Shown in pieces: positions 8,671 to 16,715 of a DNA stretch of 64,000 bases (positions are counted from its first letter, which is position 1; each line of letters starts with the position of its first letter). The notes below the pieces were generated by a model that was given only the letters and a program-made list of their open reading frames with translations, had not been told where the DNA came from and searched no databases. The stretch covers positions 496,001 through 560,000 of the forward strand of contig CAVOXT010000001.1 of NCBI GenBank assembly GCA_963700495.1. Direction: 5' to 3'. The DNA comes from JACCTU01 sp963700495. Its GTDB lineage: Bacteria; Actinomycetota; Thermoleophilia; Gaiellales; Gaiellaceae. Position numbers and translations under genes: made by a program.

Positions 8671-9366
8671 ATGTCCAAGGTGCTGATCGTCGAGGACGAC
8701 GACGTTATCGGCCGGGGGATGTCCGGCCACCTTTCGAACGCCGGATTCGAGCCGCTCGTCGTCACGCGGGGCGAGACCGGACTCGCGCGCCTGCGCTTCG
8801 AGCGCCCCGACGTCGTCGTGCTCGACCTGATGCTCCCCGGGCTCGACGGGTGGTCGCTGATCCAGACGGCGCGTGCGGAGGGCATCGGCACGCCCATTCT
8901 CGTCGTCAGCGCGCGTGGCACCGAGCAGGATCGCGTCAAGGCGCTCGAGCTCGGCGCGGACGACTACCTCGTCAAGCCGTTTTCGATGCAGGAGCTCGTC
9001 GCGCGCGTGCGCGCGGCCGCGCGGCGCGGCGTCCGCGCCCAGGAGGAGACGCGGGGCGACCCGATCGAGGTCGAGGAGCTCCTGATCGACCCCCGCGAGG
9101 TGCAGGCGTACGTCGGCGGCGAAAGCGCCGACCTGACGCCGACGGAATTCCGCCTGCTGTACGCCCTCGCCCTCGAGCAGGGTCGCGTCGTCACCCGCGA
9201 GGAGCTGATGCAACGGATCTGGGGCCGACGCCAGCGGCACCGCGACCGCACCGTTGACGTCTTCGTACGGAAGCTGCGCGACAAGATCGACCGCAAGGCC
9301 CCGAGCCACACCTTCCTGCATACTCGGCACGGAGTGGGCTACAAGCTTCAAGCGCTGCCGAAGTAG
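8671..9366 (+). CDS. phoP: PhoP/PhoB-like response regulator
   Basis: OmpR-family regulator of 231 aa. Receiver residues: acidic pair EDDD near residue 8, phospho-acceptor Asp in VVLDLMLPGLDGW, Thr/Ser switch VVSARG, Lys in DYLVKPFS. The C-terminal winged helix contains LTPTEFRLLYAL, the recognition helix RDRTVDVFVRKLRDKI and wing GVGYKL. It is divergent from the kinase and its stop overlaps the ppk start by one base, tying polyphosphate synthesis to phosphate signalling. A paralogue about 70% identical by eye sits at 14218. Confidence 0.92.
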   Translation: MSKVLIVEDDDVIGRGMSGHLSNAGFEPLVVTRGETGLARLRFERPDVVVLDLMLPGLDGWSLIQTARAEGIGTPILVVSARGTEQDRVKALELGADDYLVKPFSMQELVARVRAAARRGVRAQEETRGDPIEVEELLIDPREVQAYVGGESADLTPTEFRLLYALALEQGRVVTREELMQRIWGRRQRHRDRTVDVFVRKLRDKIDRKAPSHTFLHTRHGVGYKLQALPK

Positions 9367-11448
9367 TGCCTCGCGCTCACGACGAGGGTACTCGGTACAT
9401 CAACCGCGAGCTCTCGTGGCTCGACTACGACGCCCGCGTGCTCGACCTCGCCGCAGACCCGTCCGTGCCGCTGCTCGAGCGCGTCAAGTTCTGCTCGATC
9501 GTCTCGCGAGATGTTGGACGAGTTCTTCATGGTCCGCGTAGCCGGGCTCGAGGGTCAGGCCTCGGCGGGGATCCCGGTCCGCTCCGCGGACGGCAGGTCG
9601 CCGCTGCAGACCCTCGGCGAGATCCGCGAGCGGGTGTCGGAGCTCGTCGCCCGCGAGGCGAGACTCTGGTCGCGGGAGCTGCGGCCGGCGCTCGAGCAGG
9701 AAGGGATCAACGTCGGCGGTGTCGAGGACTGCAACCAGAAAGAGCTCGCGGAGCTGACGGCGCGCTTCGAACGCGAGATCTTTCCCGTGCTGACGCCGCT
9801 CGCAGTCGGCCCGGGTCAGCCGTTCCCGTACATCTCTGCGCTCTCCCTCTCGCTTGCCGTCTTCGTCCGCGATCCCGACTCCGGCGACGAGCGCTTCGCC
9901 AGGGTCAAGGTCCCGGAGGGGATGCCGCGCTTCCTGAAGGTCGGGAGGCGCGGACTGTATGTCCCGCTCGAGCGCGTGCTCGCCCACTTCCTCCCGGCGC
10001 TCTTTCCGCAGATGGAGATCGTCGAGCGTGCCGTGTTCCGTGTGACGCGGGACACCGACTTCGAGGTCTCGGACGAGGCGGACGACCTGCTCGAGGCGGT
10101 TGAGCTCCAGCTGCGGCGTCGCCGCTTCGGTGACGTCGTGAGGCTCGAGGTCTCGTCGCAGATGTCGGTCGCCATGCTCGATCAGTTGAAGCGCGGGCTG
10201 GACGTCGACGACTCGCACGTCTACCAGGTCGGCGGGCTGCTCGACCTGTCCGAGCTCATGCAGCTTCTCCGGATCGAGCGCCCCGACCTGCGCCAGGAGC
10301 CGTGGATCGGCGTCACGCCTCCGCGGTTCGCGGTCGGCATCGCGAACGACGACCTCTTTGCCGAGATCCGCCGCTCGGACCAGTTGGTGCAGCACCCGTA
10401 TGAGTCGTTCTCGTCGACCTTCGAGGTGTTCGTGACCAACGCCGCGAAGGACCCCGACGTGATCGCGTTGAAGACGACCGTGTACCGCACGAGCGACGAG
10501 TCGCCGCTCGTGCCGGCGCTGATCGAGGCGGCCGAAGACGGCAAGCAGAGCGTTTGCCTCGTCGAGCTGAAGGCGCGGTTCGACGAGCGCCGTAACATCG
10601 AGTGGGCGCGCAAGCTCGAGCGCGCGGGCGTGCACGTCGTCCACGGATTCCCCTCGCTGAAGATCCACCTGAAGGCGACGCTCGTCATCCGCCGGGAGGG
10701 CGACGCGATGCGTCGGTACGTGCACATCGGCACGGGCAACTACCATGCCCTCAACGCGCGGCTGTACGAGGACTTCGGGTTCTTCACGGCCGACCCGGAC
10801 ATCACGGCCGACGTAGCCGACCTCTTCAACCACTTGACCGGCTTCGGCAAGCCGCAGCAGTTTCGCAAGATTCTCGTCGCTCCCTTCAACCTCAGAGAAC
10901 GTCTGATCGAGGAGATTCGCCGCGTCGGTCACGCGGTCAAGGACGGGAAGGAGGCGCGGATTCGGATGAAGATGAACGCGCTCACCGACCCGGCGATCAT
11001 CGACGAGCTCTACGCAGCGTCGCAGCTCGGAGCGCGGATCGAGCTCGTCGTGCGCGGGATCTGCTCCCTCCGGCCGGGTGTGAAAGGACTGTCCGAGAAC
11101 ATCACTGTGCGCTCGATCCTGGGGCCCTTCCTCGAGCACAGTCGCATCTATCAGTTCGAACGCGAGGACGGATCGTGCTGGCTCATCGGGAGCGCCGACC
11201 TGATGCCGCGCAACCTCGACAACCGTCTCGAGCTCGTTGTCCCGATCGAGAACGAGCGGCTGCGCAGCCGTCTTTCGGGCATTCTCGACACCCTGCTGGC
11301 GGACAACACGGACGCCTGGGAGCTCAAAGAGGACGGCACCTGGCGGCGGTTTCATCCCGGGAAGGGCGAGCGCGCACGTGGGAGCCAGGAAGCGTTGATG
11401 CGGTCGGCGGCGCGTCCCAGGCGGCGAGCCGTAACAAAGCGGCGTTGA
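9366..11448 (+). CDS. ppk: Polyphosphate kinase 1, frameshifted
   Basis: Membrane-associated enzyme that reversibly polymerises the gamma-phosphate of ATP into polyphosphate. N-terminal YINRELSWLDYDARVL is the Ppk1 signature; downstream are FPVLTPLAVGPGQPFPYIS, the first catalytic-His region ARLYEDFGFFTAD preceded by HIGTGNYHALN, and a second PLD-like half (LRPGVKGLSENI, IGSADLMPRNLDNR). The frame shifts at about 9510: removing one G gives SRMLDEFFMVRVAGL as expected. Total about 693 aa is normal. Start GTG overlaps the phoP stop by one base. Confidence 0.92.
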
Positions 11449-11477
11449 TGTCCGGGCCTGCTGCCACGATTTCCGCC

Positions 11478-12354
11478 ATGCGGGTAGGGGTCGTCGATGT
11501 GGGCTCCAACACGGTGCGGCTGCTCGTCGCAAGCCAGAGGAGCGTCTGCCTCGAGCCGATCCACCACGCGCGGGAGTTCCTGCGACTCGGCGACGAGGTC
11601 GAGCGCCTCGGGTGGGTATCGGAGCGCAAGCTGCGCGAGACCGTCGACTGCGTTCGGCGCTACGCGGCCGAGGCGGAGAAGTACGGGGCGCACCATCTCG
11701 AGGTCGTCGTCACCGCGCCGGGACGCCGAGCCGCGAACGCCGACGAGCTGGTCGCCGCGCTCGCCGAGGGCGCGGGCGCACGAGTGCGGATTCTCACGGC
11801 CGAGGAGGAGGCGCTGCTCGCGTTCTCGGGCGCAGTCGCTTGTCTCGACCACCTCCCTCGAGTCCATCGCCGTCTGCGACAGCGGCGGCGGCTCGACGGA
11901 GCTGGTCGTCGGCTCGCCGACGCGTCCGCAGTGGATCCGCTCGCTGGACCTCGGGTCGCTGACAGTGCGCCGTCTGCTCCCGGACGACCCGCCCGGCAAG
12001 CCCGCCGTGGAAGCTGCCCGAGCGATGGTGCGCGAGCGGCTCGACGGCGTCACGCCCCCGCTTCCGAAGGCCGCGTACGCGACGGGCGGCACCGCCCGCG
12101 CGCTCCGACGGCTCGTCGGACGAACGCTGGACGCCGAGAAGCTCGACGAGGCGATCTCGCGCCTCGCGAAGCGCTCGGTCGACGAGATCGCCGAGAAGTA
12201 CGACCTCGAGCCCGAGCGCGCGTGGACCCTCGTCGCCGGCGCGCTCATCCTCGCCGAGGTGCAGCTCCGCCTCGGCGTGCCGCTCCAGGTCGCGCGAACC
12301 GGCATGCGCGAGGGGGTCGTCTCGACCGCGTTCGCCGAGCTCGCCGCAGCCTAG
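11478..12354 (+). CDS. ppx: Exopolyphosphatase / GppA-family phosphatase, frameshifted
   Basis: Ppx/GppA phosphatase of the actin-like ATPase fold, which releases phosphate from polyphosphate or pppGpp. Phosphate-1 loop VGVVDVGSNTVRLLV and phosphate-2 loop VCDSGGGSTELVVGS are present, plus ATGGTARALRRL. The frame changes by +1 between about 11845 and 11870 (LDHLP then ESIAVCD). About 291 aa, the short single-module form. An ATG at 11448 overlaps the ppk stop (TGATG) and would add ten residues; the position-11478 start matches family N-termini better. The stop codon lies inside a palindromic element. Confidence 0.86.
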
Positions 12355-12520
12355 GAGGGTTTGACGAAATAGGCGCTGTGCCGCCGGGCCGCGCTGGACG
12401 GCGCGCTGCCGCGTCCTCAGTCGCGCCCGTATCCAGTGGATACGAACGCTCCCTGCGTCCTTGCATCGCACTCGCCCATCGCACCCCGGCGACGAGGCCC
12501 ATTCCGCCAAACCCTCCTAG
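12351..12520. repeat. 170-bp MITE-like palindrome between convergent ppx and Nudix genes
   Basis: The ends are CTAGGAGGGTTTG and its exact complement CAAACCCTCCTAG (12351-12363 and 12508-12520). Similarity between the arms continues imperfectly for about 45 bases. A perfect 8-bp palindrome (CGTATCCA-G-TGGATACG, 12428-12444) sits at the geometric centre. TA dinucleotides bound the repeat, as for IS630/mariner-type target sites. Both neighbouring genes take their TAG stop from the element ends. No ORF of its own. A large bidirectional terminator is the alternative. Confidence 0.6.
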
Positions 12521-12906
12521 AGCCCGTCCAGCTGCTCCACTCCGGGGTCGAACGTCAACCGGCCGGGGGCGTCTCGGATCGGCACCCACGCGACGCGGTC
12601 GACCTCGTCGCCGGGCTCGAACTCGCCGTCGAGCGGCCGCATCAGGAACCAGCGCACGACCTTCGGTCCCGTGGGCCCCTCGTATCGCGATTCGCCGAGC
12701 GTCCGTTCGATCTCGCATTCGAGGCCGGTCTCCTCTTCGACCTCGCGGAGAGCGCACGCCTCGTCGCTCTCGCCGCGCTTGCACTTGCCCTTCGGGAGCG
12801 ACCAGTCGTCGTACTTGGGCCGGTGCACGAGGAGGACGCTGCCGTCGCGGACGACCAGCCCGCCCGCCGCGCGAATGAGCATCTCGTCTTCGCCGGCCGC
12901 TTCCAC
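12517..12906 (-). CDS. Nudix hydrolase (MutT/Ap4A-type)
   Basis: 129-aa Nudix domain. The Nudix box is complete: GKCKRGES followed by ALREVEEETGL, giving the G-x5-E-x7-REUxEExGU pattern that binds Mg2+. Upstream strands LVVRDGSVLLVHRPKYDDWSL resemble MutT1 and diadenosine or diphosphoinositol polyphosphate hydrolases. Its position at the end of the polyphosphate block suggests a phosphoanhydride substrate, but this is inference. It follows pstS2 on the same strand, with a strong terminator hairpin between them, so separate transcription is likely. Confidence 0.85.
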   Translation of the reverse strand: MEAAGEDEMLIRAAGGLVVRDGSVLLVHRPKYDDWSLPKGKCKRGESDEACALREVEEETGLECEIERTLGESRYEGPTGPKVVRWFLMRPLDGEFEPGDEVDRVAWVPIRDAPGRLTFDPGVEQLDGL

Positions 12907-12928
12907 GAGACGATGCTAGTGGAGGACG

Positions 12929-12956
12929 GTTGGGGGGAGCGAGAGCTCCCCCCAAC
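12929..12956 (-). terminator. Hairpin terminator after pstS2
   Basis: Perfect 12-bp stem GTTGGGGGGAGC with its complement around a GAGA tetraloop, ten bases past the pstS2 stop. There is no long T-run, so the stem alone must act. Confidence 0.65.
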
Positions 12957-12965
12957 AATGGGCGG

Positions 12966-13919
12966 CTACCTAACCTGCTTCAGCACGGTGTTGTAGTGGA
13001 ACCGCGACCGCTTGGCTTGCGCGGCGGTGAGCGGCACGAACCTCGCGGTTTTCGCGACTTTCACCTGATTGTTCAATGCGAAGCCGATGAACGACCGCAC
13101 TTCGGCGCGCTTGAACGAGTCACGCCGCGCATAGATGTAGAGCGAGCGTGACAACGGCTTGTACTGCCGGCTCTGGACGGTCTTTGATGTCGGCTTCACG
13201 CAACCGTTGCCGCCGTCGACGGCGAGGTCCTTCAACCGGCTCCTGTTTTCTTCGTAGTAGGACAGTCCGAAGTAGCCGAGCGAGCCGCGCGTACCGGAGA
13301 CGCCCTGGACGAGGATGTTGTCATCCTCGCTCGCCGTGTAATCGGACCGGCTGGCCCGCTGTGTGCCGTTGATTACCTCGGTGAAGAAGTCGAACGTGCC
13401 GGAATCGGTACCTGGTCCGAACAGCTTGAGCGAGACGTCGGGGAAGCCGGCGCGGACGTCCTTCCAGTTGTCGACCTTCGACCCGGTGTTCCAGATCCGC
13501 TTCAGCTCCGCGGTCGTCAAGCACGTCGCCCACGTGTTTTGAGGGCTGATTGCGAGCGTAATCCCGTCGTTTGCGACGGTGAACGCGACCCACTTGATCC
13601 CGTTCTGTCGACAGAGCGCGTACTCCGAGGACTTGATCGGGCGGGACGCATTCGAGAGATCGGTCTCACCGCGGCAGAACCGGGTAAATCCGCCGCCGGT
13701 GCCCGAGATGCCGACCGTGATGCGGACGCTCGGCTGCACTTTCTTGTACATCTCCGCAGCTGCAATTGTCCACGGGCCTACGGTGCTCGACCCGTCCGCC
13801 GTGATGTCCCCCTTGAGCTTGGGTGCCTTCTTCGCAGTTGCCGCGACGGCGGTCACGCTCGCAGCCAGCATCACGGCGAACGCGAAGACCCCCACGCGGG
13901 CAAGACGCTTTCGAATCAT
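12966..13919 (-). CDS. pstS2: Second PstS-like phosphate-binding protein, secreted, no lipobox
   Basis: 317-aa phosphate-binding protein, intact and clearly paralogous to pstS: DGSSTVGPW, VGISGTGGGF, FGPGTDSGTFDFF and SRSDYTASEDDN are shared. The signal peptide (residues about 1-27, ending AVAATA) has an AxA-type cleavage site and no cysteine, so it should be released rather than lipid-anchored. The ATG at 13919 gives this signal peptide; the longer upstream frame does not. A PHO box about 75 bases upstream faces it. It has no permease genes of its own and presumably feeds the pst system at 2322-6597. Confidence 0.9.
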   Translation of the reverse strand: MIRKRLARVGVFAFAVMLAASVTAVAATAKKAPKLKGDITADGSSTVGPWTIAAAEMYKKVQPSVRITVGISGTGGGFTRFCRGETDLSNASRPIKSSEYALCRQNGIKWVAFTVANDGITLAISPQNTWATCLTTAELKRIWNTGSKVDNWKDVRAGFPDVSLKLFGPGTDSGTFDFFTEVINGTQRASRSDYTASEDDNILVQGVSGTRGSLGYFGLSYYEENRSRLKDLAVDGGNGCVKPTSKTVQSRQYKPLSRSLYIYARRDSFKRAEVRSFIGFALNNQVKVAKTARFVPLTAAQAKRSRFHYNTVLKQVR

Positions 13920-13992
13920 CGCTCCCCTTTCACGTTCACGTTGGTTGGGAGCCATCGTGCGGCCGCACAGAAGCGCGATGGGACAAACGTCG

Positions 13993-14019
13993 GTGAAGGC
14001 GCGGTGACGCGATGGTGAA
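13993..14019 (-). promoter_or_regulatory. PHO box facing pstS2
   Basis: On the minus strand TTCAC, N6, GTCAC, N6, TTCAC, with plus-strand cores at 13993, 14004 and 14015, 11 bp apart. The first unit plus spacer (TTCACCATCGCGTCACC) differs at one position from the phoP box. Confidence 0.82.
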
Positions 14020-14027
14020 CGCAGCAG

Positions 14028-14054
14028 GTCACCGCTTGCTTCCGCCGTGTTCAC
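14028..14054 (+). promoter_or_regulatory. Weaker second PHO-box-like array facing the second phoP
   Basis: GTCAC at 14028 and TTCAC at 14050 are 22 bp apart in plus orientation; the middle position (14039, CTTCC) is degenerate. It faces the response regulator at 14218. Confidence 0.4.
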
Positions 14055-14160
14055 CGTTCCGCTGCCCACGGACGCCGCGAGCCGCGACAGACTCCGCGGC
14101 GTCGAGTCCGAGAGCAGCGCGCGCTTGGAGGGGAACCGAGCCGCTAGCGCGCCGCGGATA

Positions 14161-14196
14161 CGGGAGACGCCGCCGCACACGCCGCGGCGTCTCCCG
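14161..14196 (+). promoter_or_regulatory. Leader hairpin before the second phoP
   Basis: CGGGAGACGCCG and its perfect complement (14185-14196) form a 12-bp stem with a 12-base loop, 22 bases before the ATG. There is no T-run immediately after it, so an attenuator, terminator or mRNA-stability role is undecided. Confidence 0.5.
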
Positions 14197-14217
14197 TTCG
14201 GCCTATCGTTTCCCGCG

Positions 14218-14913
14218 ATGGCGAAGGTGCTGATCGTCGAAGACGACGAGGTCATCGCCGAGGGAATCTCGCGCCACCTCGCGGACGCGGGCTTCTCACC
14301 GGTCTGGGTGGCCGAGGGGCGGCAGGCGCTCGCGCGCCTCCGGTTCGAGCAGCCGGACGTCTGTGTGCTCGATCTGATGCTGCCGGGCATCGACGGCTGG
14401 GCGTTCATCGAGAGCGCCCGCGCCGAGGGGATCGGCACTCCGATCGTCGTCGTCAGCGCGCGCGGGACGGAGCACGATCGCGTGCACGCGCTCGAGATCG
14501 GCGCGGACGACTACCTCGTGAAGCCGTTCTCGATGAAGGAGCTCGTGGCCAGGGTCCAGGTGGCCGCGCGGCGCGGATCACAGCCCGCCGAGGTCATGCG
14601 CGGCGAGGCGATCGAGCTCGAGGAGCTGCGGATCGATCCCCGTGAGGTGCAGGCGTACGTCGACGGCGCGAACGCGGAGCTGACGCCGACCGAGTTCAAG
14701 CTCCTCTACACGCTCGCGCTCGAGCCCGGGCGCGTCGCGACCCGCGACGAGCTGCTCCAGAAGATCTGGGGCCGCCGCGAGACCCGTCGCGACCGCACCG
14801 TCGACGTCTTCGTCGGACGCCTGCGCGAGAAGATCGACCGCCGCGCGCCGCGCCACACGTTCATCCAGACTCGCTACGGGGTCGGCTACAAGCTCGAAGC
14901 CGTCCCGAAGTGA
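14218..14913 (+). CDS. phoP2: Orphan PhoP-type response regulator
   Basis: OmpR-family regulator of 231 aa starting MAKVLIVEDDEV. Receiver Asp in CVLDLMLPGIDGW, switch VVSARG and DYLVKPFSMKELVARV are intact; the effector domain has LTPTEFKLLYTLAL and RDRTVDVFVGRLREKI. It is very similar to PhoP at 8671, including the recognition helix, so both may bind the same PHO boxes. No kinase gene adjoins it; cross-phosphorylation by the PhoR at 7636 is likely (inference). A longer ORF from 14047 exists, but its extra residues are not receiver-like. It overlaps the next gene by four bases. Confidence 0.9.
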   Translation: MAKVLIVEDDEVIAEGISRHLADAGFSPVWVAEGRQALARLRFEQPDVCVLDLMLPGIDGWAFIESARAEGIGTPIVVVSARGTEHDRVHALEIGADDYLVKPFSMKELVARVQVAARRGSQPAEVMRGEAIELEELRIDPREVQAYVDGANAELTPTEFKLLYTLALEPGRVATRDELLQKIWGRRETRRDRTVDVFVGRLREKIDRRAPRHTFIQTRYGVGYKLEAVPK

Positions 14914-15527
14914 TCGACCTGGACGAGCTTCGCGCGCGCTCGGGGCTGCCCGGGCCGCGTGCGAACCTCGAGCTTGCGCACGAGGTCGCCGAGTCGGCCA
15001 CGCCGGACGAGGTCGCTCGCCTGGTGGGCACCGACGAGGAGTACCTCGTCCTCTGCGGAGCAATCGGGCTCGGACGGCTCGTCGCGGAGGGCGACCGATC
15101 GCGGATCGCGGAGCTCAGGCGCCTCGCGAACGACGAGCGCTGGCGCGTCCGCGAAGGCGTCGCGATGGGCCTTCAGCGCTGGGGTGACGCGGACTTCGAG
15201 GCGCTTGCCGACGAGGCGCTGCGGTGGGCGGGCGGGACTCCGCTCGAGCAGCGTGCCGCGGCGGCGGGACTGTGCGAGCCGAGGCTGCTGACCACATCGG
15301 CCAGGGTCGCCCGTACGCTGGAGCTGCTCGAGCTGGCGACGCAGGCGCCGCGCGACCGAACCCTTCGGAAGGCGTTGGGCTACTGCTGGAGCGTCGCCGT
15401 CGCCGCAGATCCGGAGCAGGGGCTGCCGGCATTCGAGCGCCTTCGCCTACGCGACGACGCCGACGTGGCGTGGATCGTGCGCGAGAACGAGAAGAAGAAG
15501 CGGCTCGCGCGACTGCTCACCCAATAG
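14910..15527 (+). CDS. HEAT-repeat / DNA-alkylation-repeat-like helical protein
   Basis: 205-aa all-helical protein without an identified catalytic site. Segments such as IAELRRLANDERWRVREGVAMGL look like HEAT/ARM repeat pairs, and WRVREGVAMGLQRWGD is the clearest unit. Its ATG overlaps the stop of the second phoP (ATGA), so the two are co-translated and it may be a partner of that regulator, though this is only context. The C-terminus is strongly basic (ENEKKKRLARLL). I do not recognise a named family member. Confidence 0.65.
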   Translation: MIDLDELRARSGLPGPRANLELAHEVAESATPDEVARLVGTDEEYLVLCGAIGLGRLVAEGDRSRIAELRRLANDERWRVREGVAMGLQRWGDADFEALADEALRWAGGTPLEQRAAAAGLCEPRLLTTSARVARTLELLELATQAPRDRTLRKALGYCWSVAVAADPEQGLPAFERLRLRDDADVAWIVRENEKKKRLARLLTQ

Positions 15528-15532
15528 CGCGC

Positions 15533-15559
15533 GTCACCGTCTCGTCTCCCGACGGTCAC
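15533..15559 (+). promoter_or_regulatory. PHO box in front of the PHP-domain gene
   Basis: GTCAC (15533), N6, GTCTC (15544), N6, GTCAC (15555): three units exactly 11 bp apart, reading toward the gene at 15605. The cores are weaker than in the pst boxes. Confidence 0.6.
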
Positions 15560-15604
15560 CGACATGTGTCGAGGACGAGGTCTCACGTGCCCGAAACTGA
15601 AGGC

Positions 15605-16315
15605 ATGAAGCTGAGGCCGCTCCTGTGCGAGCTGCACGCGCACACGAAGTGGAGCGACGGCGTGCTCCACCTCCCAGAGCTCGTCGACCTCTACGGCCGA
15701 AACGGCTTCGACGTCCTTGCGGTGACCGATCACGTGATCCGCAAGGACGACCCGTTTGCGGACGAAGGGCATCTGTGCGTCCACGCTGCGAACTTCGACG
15801 CATACCAGGACGCGCTCGCGCGCGAGGCCGCTCGGGCGCGAGACCTCTACGACCTGCTCGTGCTGCCGGGGCTCGAGCTGACGTTCAACGCCTACGACCC
15901 TCGCCGCGCCGGCCACGCCGTCGCGGTGGGGCTCCGGACGTTCGTCGCCGTCGACGCGGGGCTGGAGCGTGCACTCGTGGAGGCCCGCGCTGCCGGCGCA
16001 GCGTTGATCGCAGCGCATCCGAGCGCGGATGGTCGAGGCGACCACCGGCGAACGTGCTTCTTCGCTGCTGAGCCGTCGGCGCGCGCGCTCGTCGACCGCT
16101 ACGAGCTCTTCAACCGCAACGCGCTGTTCGGCTGGGTCGCGGACGCGGGTCTCCCGGGCGTCGCCACCGGCGACTTCCACCTTCCGGAGCACCTCGCGAC
16201 GTGGAAGACGCTTCTGCCGTGCGCGAAGGACGAGCGCGCAATCGTCGACTACCTCCGCTCCGATGCGCCTGCGTTTCTGGCGCCGCTCGCGGCGCTGGTG
16301 CCCGTCGCGGCGTAA
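15605..16315 (+). CDS. PHP-domain phosphoesterase
   Basis: 236-aa protein of the polymerase-and-histidinol-phosphatase fold. Metal-binding motifs: CELHAHTKWSDG (HxH plus Asp), VTDHV, LPGLELTF (Glu), IAAHPSAD (His) and a late GDFH. Such enzymes hydrolyse phosphate mono- or diesters using a trinuclear metal centre. With the PHO box upstream, a phosphate-scavenging role is plausible; the substrate is unknown. The ATG at 15605 gives a standard N-terminus. Confidence 0.82.
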   Translation: MKLRPLLCELHAHTKWSDGVLHLPELVDLYGRNGFDVLAVTDHVIRKDDPFADEGHLCVHAANFDAYQDALAREAARARDLYDLLVLPGLELTFNAYDPRRAGHAVAVGLRTFVAVDAGLERALVEARAAGAALIAAHPSADGRGDHRRTCFFAAEPSARALVDRYELFNRNALFGWVADAGLPGVATGDFHLPEHLATWKTLLPCAKDERAIVDYLRSDAPAFLAPLAALVPVAA

Positions 16316-16318
16316 GCG

Positions 16319-16606
16319 TCAGCCGGGGCGAATCGCGCCGCCGACGATCTTGCCGTCGCGGTAGCGCAGGAGCAGCGTGCGTGTGCCTGCCTCGCCCACG
16401 CACTCCGTCTCGACATGCCATTCGGCTCCGCTCTGCCAGAGGTGCTTGATGTCGACACTGCGGAGCGGCGTCGGCAGCGCATCGATGATTGCGCCGAGGT
16501 GGTCCCGGAACGGGAGTGCGCTTGCTGCCGCCACGGCCGCCCAGTCATCGGACTTCAGCGCGTCGGCGTGCGCGACTGTCGACTCGGCGATCTCGAACTT
16601 CGTCAC
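16319..16606 (-). CDS. Small NTF2/SnoaL-like protein
   Basis: 95-aa protein (VAHADALKSDDWAAVAAASALPFRDHL near the start; a strand-rich end with LLLRYRDGKIVGGAI) that resembles the cone-shaped NTF2-like fold. These are small-molecule binding or isomerase scaffolds; no catalytic pair is evident. The gene is single, convergent with the PHP gene, and a canonical PHO box lies 53-79 bases upstream of its start. It is therefore a candidate phosphate-regulated gene of unknown function. Confidence 0.6.
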   Translation of the reverse strand: MTKFEIAESTVAHADALKSDDWAAVAAASALPFRDHLGAIIDALPTPLRSVDIKHLWQSGAEWHVETECVGEAGTRTLLLRYRDGKIVGGAIRPG

Positions 16607-16658
16607 GCGGCGACCCTAGCTCGGAACCAGTACGATCGTCACCCACCCGTATGGGCGG

Positions 16659-16685
16659 TTCACCGTATCGTCACCGTCTGTTCAC
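16659..16685 (+). promoter_or_regulatory. PHO box upstream of the NTF2-like gene
   Basis: TTCAC (16659), N6, GTCAC (16670), N6, TTCAC (16681), perfect 11-bp periodicity and the closest to consensus in the window. Units read on the plus strand, opposite to the gene they precede (start 16606); the next plus-strand gene is 1.6 kb away. Confidence 0.72.
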
Positions 16686-16715
16686 CTTTTCGTGACGCGA
16701 AGGGAGAGGGCGAAG

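Noticed and set aside
9484..11532. 682-aa minus-strand ORF antisense to ppk
   Set aside because: Shadow of ppk; no recognisable domain.
14047..14217. N-terminal extension of the second phoP
   Set aside because: Residues are not receiver-like; the ATG at 14218 matches the paralogue, and the region holds a hairpin and a PHO-like array.
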